Below the pieces are notes generated by a model that did no database searches, had not been told where the DNA came from, and saw only the letters and a program-made list of their open reading frames with translations. Positions 11,201 through 23,817 of a stretch of 64,000 nt of DNA are shown piece by piece. Every line of letters starts with the position of its first letter. Positions within the stretch are counted from its first letter, which is position 1. The stretch is from Apostichopus japonicus. Lineage: Eukaryota; Echinodermata; Holothuroidea; Aspidochirotida; Stichopodidae. The position numbers were made by a program, and so were the translations under genes. The stretch lies in the NCBI RefSeq assembly GCF_037975245.1, contig NC_092581.1, positions 20,174,303-20,238,302 on the forward strand, read 5' to 3'.

Positions 11201-14200
11201 ATTCAAAAAAAAAAAAAAAATTGATGATCATCAACTTAATCATGAGTGTATGTATAACGACATAATTAAGACTTACAAAGAGTACAGTAAAGAAAACTCA
11301 GGAATATTCAAGAATGTTGCATCAAGAATGGTGACCGCTCCATCTATGGCCTGTCTCTTACTTCTCCCAGATAGCTGGAGATTTGTAAGCGATCTGTGAA
11401 CGAACAAAAGTAATGGATTCAAATTGAGTCTTGAAAACTGTGGCATACACAGGGATGAGCCTGGGAAAAAAAAAAATCACGGAACTTTGCCAAAGTTGCG
11501 GTATAGGCTCCAGTTTGCATATGCTACAGTGTGTTAGGATAATAGTTTTTGTCACCGAGGTAGAAAAGAAATCACGGATATTCCGCGAATTCGCGAAAAA
11601 GCTCATGCCTGCATACATCTTCACATCATTCATATTTCGACAGGATCTGTTTACTATAACTTTGAGATACAGTTATAACCTCATAAAGATTTTAACATAT
11701 TGTTTCAAAAAAGTAAATATATGTGGGATGGGGAATGGGAAAAAAGTACTTTCGGGCAAGCCATTTTACAATGTATATATATATATATATATATATACAG
11801 CTGGATTTTGTTAATGATGTACACATCTCTGTGTTACGAACCTGGAAGTTACCCAGGATATCATCTCTGAAATGTTTACTTCAAAATACTATACTGTTTG
11901 CGTAAATATGTACGAGGATGAAAAGAGAACCATAAATAATTAAATTAAATAGACCTTCTAGGTGACTTTAGTTTCTGCTTAACAATTCCAAGATTTGATT
12001 GGAACTATCTATCAAGCAGCTACCCATTACAGAGAGGGAGGACATTAAAAACCTGGGTAAGGTTTATTAGACAGGGGGTAGGAAGGGGAGCAGTAAGAGC
12101 CCTCTCCCCATATTTCTCCCAAAAGAAATGTATTTTCCCAATTGTTGAGAACATATTTTCCTGCCAAGTGGTGTATTTTTCGTTCTACTACAAGAACCGC
12201 AGAGATAATACTTACAACTGTTTAATGTTTCTAGGTATCCCAGCAACATGTTCCGCACTCCAGATCACATTCAAGCAAAAATAAGTCAGTCCAGAGCAAG
12301 TACAATTATCTGGGCAATCAATTTCTGTGAGAAGGAGAGAAAAGGTTAAAAATGATTTCTTTTATAAACAAAACAAATTCAACATCAATTTTACCACTCT
12401 TTAACTTTACACTGAGAGCACTTCTTGTACCAAACTATTGACTGATCAAATGCAAAAAAAATGATGAATATCTTGGTTTATAACGGTCGACAATTCTACC
12501 CTCATTTTCATGAAAGTTGCTGACAAGAAGTAACACGCTCAAGTTACAAAAGTAACTAATATTCCCCCCTTAGATAAATTGAAGAAAAAGTATGAATTCA
12601 AGAAAACCTAATCTAAATTAAAGAAAAAATTAAAGAACAAATCTGCAATAATGACACTCTTGGATTTTTGCTTAAAACTGATGTAGAACAATTAAAGATT
12701 TCACCGGAAGGTTTTATTCGAAACATGACAGAAACATTATCGTTTCATTCAAAATGACATAAAATTGTTTTATTAATATTTTGTTGTAAGTTTGAATTTA
12801 TTTCTAATTCCTCTGTTTGACTACCAATTTATGAATAATATTATTTCAAAGTTGGAAACACTTCCTCTAAGAACTTTGCAAAAATCTACATTAAAAAAAA
12901 GAGGTGAAAAGTGACTAATGTAGGGTTTGGGCTAGAGGAATACAGGATGTTTGGGAAAGGTTCTCACCACAAAAAAGCTCATCATCACCATTAGGACACT
13001 GTTTGATTCCATCACAGACAAACTGCTGAGCAAGACAGGAAGGTGAATCTCGGCATCTGTATGCTCCTTCGCATATGTAATTCTCTGTTACAAGATATGG
13101 TAGAATGAGATGAAACTGAATTAAAAAGAGGACTATATGTTAGTAACGACAGTGTTAATCTCTGATTGGGAAATACATGTTAAATGAGAGCAGGATTATT
13201 GTAGTAAATACAAAAGAAATGAACAAACGTCTTGGAAATTCAACACAACTTTAATATACAAAATATACATGAGTATGAACAATGATATTCTTACCTTCAT
13301 ACCTGGGTCTTATTACTGTATATAGCATTCCAGTTTAGTTTTGAATAATGCAAAAAAATCTTCCTTAAAATAATAATTTAAAATAAAATGTATTAAAATA
13401 ATCATTTAATTAATTAAAAGCCCATGGGCCACTTCAGGGTACCAATGGGGCCATTTGGGATTTTCTTATCTAAATTTTATTCTCCTGGACATGGACAATT
13501 TACTTTTGCTGTTTTATTTTTGCTCTTTCAGAAATAGTAGACCTAAGTGTGGTTAATTTGGTGCAATTCAAAGTTAAAAACAGATCTAGGTATATTTTCT
13601 CAGGGGTCTAAAGGAACTGTTTGTGATTATCATAGGTGCCATTCCTCCAACTCCTAATACACAAGCCTCCCTTTCAATTCTAATCTCATAGATTGACAAA
13701 TGTGAATGTTCAGCTCACTACAGTTCAGCTCGTCTTCCTTGCCAGGGCAGTCTGGTATATCGTTGCATCTGTAATGTTGGGGAATGCAATACGAATCTGG
13801 ACACTTATAAGTCAGCCCTGTACATTCAAACCGTTCTGCAAATAAGATAAAACATAGAAAATACATAAAACAAGTGCAAGAGAGAAGGAACGAAAGAAAT
13901 GAAGGGAGGAGGGAGGGAGCTTGAGAGAGGAAGAATAAATTAAAATAGAGTCTCCAAAATTAACTTACGCTCTACATACATATATAGATATTAGACTTTT
14001 ATATAGCGCTGCTACATCGAGATCGTAGCGCTTTGACAACTTAGCCTTGGTCATTGGTAACTTGTCACACCTACACACCAAAGTGTGCGCAATTCAATCA
14101 ATCTCTCCTGGGCACCACAGTGCACCACAACCCCGGGGACTTCCCATAGGGTGCAGCCACAAACCGGTGCACGCAACTATATTTACAAGTTACCTCGCAG

Positions 14201-17200
14201 GTCCCCATTTATAGACCTGGGTGAAGAGAGGCAATGGAGATAAAGTGCCTTGCCCAAGGACACAACGCAATGATCTGGCCAGGGCTCGAACCTGTAATCC
14301 TTAGATCACCAGTCCACTGCCTTAACCACTAGATCCGTTTTGGAATGGAAGAAAATGCATGTAACTAAATTTGTACCCAAACTGTCTGTCATTGATCTCA
14401 GAGTATGTTGTCTTCTGTTCCTCTCATGCTCTCCACTATGTTTTGCCAGTAAACAGATGTTGCGATTTCCCTAGTAGGCTCTTCAGGAGCCATAAATTTC
14501 TGAGGCCTTAACTCACCACATGTATATTTTTACTGGTATTTGATGATTAAACTGTATACTGCCTGATTTGATTGCAAAATTAGCTGAAAGTTAGTAATCA
14601 TCAACACTCTAATATCGATAACAAACCAATGCATGGCAGGGAGGAAGATTACCGTCAGATACCATTGGAAACATCATTGCTGACCGATTCATTTCTTTTG
14701 CTTCTGTCGTCACCTGTTTCTTTAAGGCACACTACCCCCCCCCCCCAGTGGTACTTACCACAATTCTGCAGGTGGGTCAGATCTCGGCATCCATTCATGA
14801 AACCGTATTCATTTTCCTCCATTAGACAGAGATTTCTTTTTCTCGTACAAGCTCCGCTCTTGCAGGTCACATCGTTTGTGGAATTACAGCTAAAGCCAGA
14901 CCCAAAGTAGTCTAAAAGGAAATGATATGACTATGACACACATATATCATATATCTATATATATATCCAGAATAGCAGGAGGGTAGAGGGATGGAAGGGG
15001 GGGTAAAACCCCTGGGACCGGGGGTTAATTAGCTGGTCAGAGGAAATAAAAAAATAATGCATTTCATAATTTACTTCAGATGTATCAAGGTTGTAACCAC
15101 TCAAACATATCTCCAGTTCTGGACAAGATATTGAGATGGGGTTTCCCCTAACAGTGTGGAATATTTTCTCTTTCAAGATAAGCTTTATATTGTCTGCCAC
15201 TGGAATATCCCTATAAATAAGACATCTGGACATAATTTAACATGACAGACATGTTACTATGTCCCTTTAAATAAGACATCTGGACATAATTTACCATGAC
15301 AGACATGTTACTATGTCCCTTTAAATAGGACAAATGGAAATAATTTACCATGACAGACATGTTACTATGTCCCTTTAAATAAGACATCTGGACATATTTG
15401 AACATGACAGACATGTTACTATGTCCCTTTAAATAAAACATCTGGACATATTTGAACATGACAGACATGTTACTATGTCCCTTTAAATAAGACATCTGGA
15501 CATATTTGAACATGACAGACATGTTACTATGTCCCTTTAAATAAGACATCTGGACATATTTGAACATGACAGACATGTTACTATGTCCCTTTAAATAAGA
15601 CATCTGGATATATTTGAACATGACAGACATGTTACTATGTCCCTTTAAATAAGACATCTGAACATACTTTAACATGACATACATGTTACTATGTGCCGAA
15701 GTGGCACAACATTAAGAAAGGAATTTTCCATTCAAACACAACTTTCATTTACATGATGAACATATTTTTGATCTTACAGTATTCTCTTTGTGAAGTTACA
15801 CCTACCGCAGTCTCGAGGCTCATCTTCATATCCCTGACCTACGCAGTCCCGATGACCATCACAGTATGCAATACGAGGAAGCCAAACACTAGAGTAACAC
15901 TGGAAATTGCCCTCTGCTGTCACTATTGTACAGATCATAAGAACAAAATAGGTAAGGTTTTAAGCAGGAAACTCACAACTTTGTTAAAATTATTTTGTTA
16001 TCATGTTGCAGGATGGAAATTTCCAAATAGCCAAAATAAACCAGGAATCTTGTTTAAGTGGCTTATCACTGAGGCTTATCACTGAGGTGTCTTCACAAAT
16101 TATTTCAATTGATCATTTTCTTAACTGGTAATTACAACAGAATATCTCATCCAAACTATTTCCCCTCATGAATGAGGTAGAATGAGGTCTCACATTTCTT
16201 CCAACAATACTTTAGGGTGTGCTCACTAATAATTCCAATTGATCATTTGCTTTCACAAAAGAATATCTCATCTGAATTAGTCACCTGATGAATGAGGTAC
16301 AATGAGGTCTGACACTTCTTACAAATAATACTTTATGGGTGTGTTCAAAACTTATATCAATTGATCATTTGCTTTGATAAATGGTAATTACAACAGAATA
16401 TCTCATCTGCATTAGACACCTCATGAATGAGGTATAATGAGGTCTGACACTTCTTACAAATAATACTTTAAGGGTGTGTGTGCTCAAAAATTTTATCAAT
16501 TGATCACTTCACAACTAAAACTTACCACAAAATACCTCATCAGAACCACTGACACAATCCCCAGTGAGGTGGCTTTCACAACTAAGACCACAGTATACCT
16601 CATCAGAACCATTGAAACAATCCCCATTGAGGTTGCTTTCACAACTAATACTTACCACAGAATACCTCATCAGAACCACTGACACAATCCCCAGTGAGGT
16701 GGCTTTCACAACTAAGACCACAGTATACCTCATCAGAACCATTGAAACAATCCCCATTGAGGTTGCTTTCACAACTAATACTTACCACAGAATACCTCAT
16801 CAGAACCATCGACACAATCCTCAATGAGGTTACAATAGCCACTCAATGGAATACATTGTTTGTTGTCACACAGAAACTCATCATCAAGGCAGTCTGGATA
16901 GACTGTGATGTGGAGAGAAAACAAAATGTAAATTAACATCAGCGTTATGTAGATTAATCAGTAATGATGCATTCATACCAAGAAACATGGCTATGTTATT
17001 TAATGTTTACATGAACCACCATGAATTTATTCTGTTTCTGACATCTGTTTCTGACAAATGATACAGATACAGTATTACCATTGGTCCATTTTACCACCAC
17101 ATCCATCACAGTGAACCTTGAAGCTCGTCCTGTACACTAGAGAGATCCAAACTGGTCGAATGATAAACTAATAGACCAATCAAGAAGGAAGGAGAATAAA

Positions 17201-20200
17201 GAAACATGGACCAAGTTTAAACCATCTTGGGTCCTGCAGTTCTGACAGTGACAAACATTTCCATGTGGATACAGTCTTCTTGTTTGGGTGATAACTGTAC
17301 TAGCATGAAGAATGTATAAATGTTTAAACCTTACCACAATTGTCTTCATCACTCCCGTCAGGACAGTCACTCTTAAAATCGCACAGAAAAGAGGTCTGGA
17401 TACAGATATTGTCCCGACACTTAAATTGGGATGGTCCACATGTCGCTTCCAGACCTGACAACAAGTATTGAAGAGAAGACCACCACATAAAGTAACAGTA
17501 TAATCATTGGAAGGACACAAAATGAAATTAAGATGATTAATGAACAGCAAAGTTTATCTGTGAAGGAATTTGAGGGAAAGGGTTTGGCAAATCACCTGAA
17601 AAGCATAAAAATATAAAAATGAAAAGGAGAAAAACACTGCAAGCCTTTAGGATTTTTATCATTTAATTTGAAAGTAACTGAACATCTGATCTTAAAGTTT
17701 CATCCTTTCCTTGTTTTGAAATCTGCAAAACTGTATTTTGTCCCCTCTTAAAGTGACCTTAAAACAGCTTCCCATAATCTTCTTTGGCTCTTGTCAATGA
17801 CAAATGAAATAAGGCCTCCTCTGTATTTACCTAGGCTGTCACCTTGAACACAAGACGATTCATCACTGCCATCTGAGCAATCGGAAATAAAATCGCAGAC
17901 GAAGACAGTGTTGATGCATTCTCCTGTATCGCACCTGAACTGATTGTCCGCACAGACTTGCACAATGTCTGAAGAGAATTAAGGAGATCATGCAAGTAGA
18001 AAAGTTACACCTCATATTACTGAATATGACACAAACAAGGAGGGTTATTCTTTCTCTTTGTGCAGTTTACTTTTCTATCCAGTGACAACAGGATATCATA
18101 CCGACCTTCTAATCAATTTATGAAGCATGTATGGTGTTGTACTGAAATATTGCTAATTTGGCAAAACTGTGTGAATGCCTCAGTTGCTAGCTAGACTGAA
18201 CTACACACACACAAATAAATGGTGATAATCTGGGGCCTGATGAGAGGGAAATACTGAATTACTGCGGGAAAGCTGTTACACCAAGACGCTGGTTGAAATA
18301 GAAGCTTTAATTTGTTTTGAGGAGGTTCAGTTAGTTGTTCCTACAGACATTTCCCAAAATGTTACAATATTTTATACAAAGATGTTTGTGTCAGGTCAAT
18401 GCAGACTTTTATCAAAGTTTCTAAAATCTACACAGGTCAATCAGAGGTCATATGTTGAGATGTTTTTTTTTGCCTCACCCTTCATACCCAATGATGCCTA
18501 AAACGTACCTGTCGTTGCCAGGCTGCAGAGGCCAAAAGTTTGCGAAGCATTGCAGCTACCAGTTTTTAGTTCAAACCCTCTGACTGGGCCTTTTTGGAAG
18601 CATGTAAGTTCAAAGTTGTTTGGCCTCATCGTCTGTATCTCTATCTCCCCGTCAGGAATACTCCAGATGTAATTTAGATGAAACTGGATGCTCATCAGGT
18701 TGGAGAGGACAAACTGCTTGGGCACAGCTGAGGAGGCTCCTGGGCAGAGGTCGCCAGAATCAGAAGATCTGGAACTATTATTTGTAGAAATGAGTCTCAA
18801 ACATCTCTGTGATATGCGGAAGTAACCTCCTCTACAATCTGAAACGAAAAAAGGAGATAGAGCACAAGTTACTTGTATTAAGTTTTGAATATTTTATAAT
18901 AGTTTAGTCTTGTCTTCACTTGTGTGAGTAAATACACGTTAAAGTTGTTCAATATTAAGTTACAAAACCCATGTGGATTATTAATGGAAAGTAATATTAA
19001 ATTTCCTAGACTAACTTTATGCATGAGGATTAATAGCAAGCGGTTGAGTTGGCTGTAAGGGCTCTTATCAGCACACCAGCTTCAAAGTCAGAGACTTTCA
19101 CAGGCCTTCAAAGGTGGTGGGTGGGTGGGTGGGTGGGGAAGGATTACTGGGTAAGGAAGGAAGGAATTATGAATTCTCCAAAACTGATACAGAGAGGAAC
19201 ATAAAACCTTAATAGAAGAGGAGTTCTGGGATTGGAGGAGTGGTTTTATTTTTTCCCTAATTTATTGAAACAAACAAACAAAAACTATAAAGATTTTGCC
19301 CACAATTGATGATGAAGGTGAAATAGGATGGGGCAGGTGAAGGGGATTAACCTGTGGACCCCCACAGGAGGAACCTGTGGACCCCCACCAACATTTATTC
19401 ACAACACTTTTTAAACACTGTATTGCTCTCCCCAGAACTCACATATATATTTTTCAACTATGAAACTTTACAAAAAGTTCCACTTTCCCGCTCCCCCTCT
19501 CACCATTGGACAAATTCACAATGCAAGAGTTCAGCGCTGACATGGTCAAAGATACAATGATATGTGCTATCAGCCAGCTGTCAGGAATTTCACATACCTG
19601 TGGTAATGAAGACTTGCAGTTTGATGATACATGCCATTTTGATTCTGAAAATATCACATACAGGCATTTAACGTTTGTAACCCCTCCCACACCCCTCCTC
19701 AAAAATTGCAAAAAGATGAGAAAAGACAACACCATCATTAACACTTGATATGATGAAACTGTACCTTCTGTGTGAAAAGAGATTCTTTTCATCCGGTCTT
19801 GTGGACCTGTGGTAAAAAAAGAATGGAAAACGACTAAATCACAGTTAAAAGATACAATTTTGCATGGGCTATTAATTAGTATTCTCTGTTGAAGGAGGGT
19901 ATTTTTCATGACAGATTCTCATTACGTTGCAGCTTGAAAGCTTTTAATGTTCAAGTCCTGTGTGACTGGTGTTTATTGAATCAGCATCTGCTAAGGTGTG
20001 ACTTTGTTATTATTATTGGCTGTGTTCTGACCTTGCAGGCTACTGTACCCCAACCCCATCTGTGCCATTATTATGTTTACACACACTACACATGTCAAAC
20101 CTGCCCCAGCTTAAAGGCATTGAAGACGTGCAACAAACCACGTGCCGCCCTCTGTAAAAGTTACCTTTCCATTGCTTGCAAATGACGTTATCTCTTCGCT

Positions 20201-23200
20201 AGAAACTGCAGACAGTAATGAAACGTGATACCTTGTTATATTTTATCTAGACCTGAGATGTCCTTCGCTGCTATGTACACTGTGTTGTGGGCATTGACCA
20301 CAGCTGTATGTACTTACTGTACACTAGTGTCTAATTACCGATGGTAGCAAGCTGTGTGTGTATTTTCTAGGATCGATGGTGGTGTCTCACACTTCTCATT
20401 CGAAACTAGGTCAGATTACCGGCATAAGACGTTTCTTTGTGCGCGAGTCTTCACACCTTTTAAAGCCATGTAATGTATTGAGACCCCCATACATGTATGT
20501 ACTCACTGTCAGTAATGGCAGGTCTGGCACATATGTAATAATTTGTGCTTCTAGCTGCACATGGAACATCAAACCAGTTATCACTCCTGCCAAAGTTCCT
20601 AAGATAGATTGCTGAACATGCCTCGATTTGTCCCCCATCTGGCTGGATCTCATCGTAATTACTGGAAAATAAAAATTATGTGGATATTAAAAGAGTATTA
20701 AAGGAAGAGCTGTTGAAGGTAGTAAGTTATCCTTAATATTTACTGGTTGAGTATATAAAAACTCTATAAATAAGGTAGTAAGTTATCCTCAATGGTTACT
20801 GATGAATCTATAATGAATCAGGTAGGAATAGGTATCATCAATATTTGGCAGTGTGTCTGAACTCTAGGTAAGAGGTAGTAGGTAATCCAAAAAAAATTTC
20901 TGGTGATCTCCAACCAAAAGCTATCAATCCCCAACACTTGGTGAAAATGAAGGATTCAGCCCTGACTCCTATATGCAAAGTATGGAAAGGAGAGATACAT
21001 CTGCTGTCCGTGGTAAACCTTGTTTCCATTTTCACTAGCCGCCTCCTCCTCCTCCTCCTCCTCCTCAAGACATCAATGCATCTCTTGCACCAGTAATACA
21101 AAACACTACCTAAGATATACATGCACACTTATTTATATTTAGGTTTACAGTCTTGTTCAGGGCCAAGGCCCCCTCACACGACTTTATAACTTAACCCTGG
21201 TCATTGGTAACTTGTTACACCTTGTCACACCAATCAATCTCTCCTGGGACACCACAGTGCACCACAACCGCGTGTCCTCCGGGGGACTTCCCATAGGGTG
21301 CAGCCACAAACCGGCGCACGCAACTATATTTACAAGTTACCTCGCTAGTCCCCATTTATACACCTGGGTGAAGAGAGGCAATGGAGATAAAGTGCCTTGC
21401 CCAAGGACACAAGGCAATGATCTGGCCAGGACTCGAACTGTAATCCTTAGATCACAAGTCCACTGCCTTAACCACAACGCCCTCACAAGGCTTGAAGACT
21501 TCCTGAGAGGTACTACATTAAACCAAGACATCAACATTCACACCATCACACCTAATATTCTTTCTAAAGCAGTTGTTTACAATTGATAATTTATTTTAGG
21601 TAAATTTGAATACACCTACCATATTACTCAAAACAAGCTTGCAATGAATAAAGTTAAACCGAGCTCTCAGACTAAGTCAGCAGAAGTTAGGGATATTTGT
21701 ACAATTAGCTTCAAATTTCCTAATTTTTCCAAAATACTAGTAACCACATGTAGGCAAAAAATGGGAAAGTTTTGATTCTTTTTTTTGCTAAGGAAGTGAA
21801 AGTTAATGAGCCTCACTATTGTCCTATGCTTCTGTGGGCTTCGAAGTCTTGAATACTAATACTGTTAGTAAAATAGCTGTCAAAAAAAAAAGCTGCTTTT
21901 AAGGGAAAATAACTACTTACTATTCTCTCTGGTACCAGTCTGTGTAACTCAATGGGCTGTCATCTGTCCATCGAAACCTGTCTTCACTTTTAAATAGTCC
22001 TATGAAATCAGAAACCAAAATTAATTTGATTTCAAAATTATGATATGATAAAGTAATTACAATGTTGAGTGAAAGTTACATGGTAAGTTATTTTACACAT
22101 ATATGCCCCCCCCCCCCAATGGATGATTTTACCCCCTCTTCTTTTGGAGAAGGGGAGAGTATTGGGGTGTGAGACAGGCAGATTTTTCCATGACTAGACG
22201 ACCCTGATGTACTCTTCTAGACTACATGTATTAATTTTCATCACTTGTTTCTAGGAGTGTACATAAGGTGAGGAAATCCTTGTTATTGCATTAACAAATT
22301 CAAATGATGCAAACTTAAGACCAGAAAGTTCATTGGCTTAATGATTCCCAGTGAAAAACATGGGGCGGAAGTATCATTCCGCCCGTCCCCCCCCCCCGCT
22401 TCGCAAGTCAGCAAACCCCTTATTCATTTCTCATTAAATGATAAAAATCTCATTTGGAGCACCAAATTGCATCTTAGGCCAGGTGAAAATGCAAAATTAT
22501 TTACAAAATGGAGTGGGTGTTGAAGTGTGCTATATTGCACCAAATTGCACCTGAGGCCACCTGGAAATGCACCCCCTCCCCTTAGACCCCTCCCCCAGGC
22601 CGGCATTCAGTCTTCAGCTCCACCACTCAAAAGTACCTCCCTACGCCACTGTAGGTCAGTAATTAATCACTGATGACTCACCAATATAGAATATTAATGA
22701 TTTTGACACTTTGTTCAGAATGAGATCATGAATAAAGTTTGCTTCTCCGACATTTCTGATGGAGACTGCTTGGGTTCTGTTGTTCTTTCTGGAGCAAAGA
22801 GAGACAGCTTCTGTCCAGCGGATTTCAATGTTGGAGTTTTCAATTGAGAAACATCGTTTGTTGTAAAGATACCAACCATTGGGACAGTAGTAATCTAAGT
22901 GATCGGACCCAAAATATGGAGAAGAATAGCATAATTTTATGACAAAATATGATCAATTGTTATCAAACCAATGTATTCAACATTGCTAATTAATATCATA
23001 CTGTCAGAAATATGCTTTGAGAAGCAGAGATATACTATACAGCAGATACAGGTGCAGGATAAAGGAATCTTTAACAGCTACCCTGGAAAAACCAGACTTC
23101 TCGAGTCTGGTAGCATATCAAAAACTGTTGGTAATAAACTTAACGTAATTTGCTGACAGCCAACGTTGGGTTCTATAACTTACACAGAAGTCAAATCTAT

Positions 23201-23744
23201 GCATTATTTAGGCAAAAGATATAACATTCAAAACTGCAACAAATAACAGCTGGGTTGAAAGTAATTTTAATGATGGTTGTAATTATTAATTTAGATACTG
23301 GCAAACTTGGATGACCGAATGCACGATAGATATAATCCTATGAAATACATCTGCAATAAAGATGTTCAGTGCGTTGTTGCTTTACATGTAATACTGTACA
23401 ACACATTATCGGACCATCCCCTTCAATTACAGGTAAATTGACAACAAGGCCTGCTTCATTGTAGAGACCAGAACTGGTACTGTATTCAATCATATCTGTC
23501 ATGTGAACATTACCAAGGATTAACCAAATCTGATGATGGCACCTTCTAAGTTTCAAGACTTTTGCATGTTGATATCATGGTAATTAAAAAGTGATCTTGT
23601 TGCAGCTGCATTCATTCATTTCACAACGTTAAGTTTATTGTTACAGAAATACTTGATGGATTGATCATTTGTTTTAAAAGCCTATAGTTATGAATAAAGA
23701 TAAACAAGCAAAAAGAGGTCAAAGAAATAAATAGCAAGATGAGG

Positions 23745-23817
<73 letters not shown>

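Larger units (their letters stand above)
9274..12215. other. LRR-region introns, repeats only
   Basis: Between LRR exons: a C17 run near 9349; a 22-bp repeat (GGACTTGGACCCGGATACCA) three times at about 10035-10110; a repeated CATAGCCAGGTTATAGGT motif at about 10187-10262; (TTG)n at 10428; and an (AT)n at 11772-11798. No further LRR exon was found, although one could be missed in 11394-12215. Confidence 0.6.
16903..18508. other. Introns around LDLa exons 34 and 33, nothing recognised
   Basis: Three introns of 376-540 bp, broken by exons 34 and 33, with no repeat family or additional exon that I could identify. Confidence 0.6.

Noticed and set aside
15211-15684. 157-codon repetitive frame
   Set aside because: 54-bp minisatellite; splice-acceptor of exon 36 and donor of exon 37 lie outside it.
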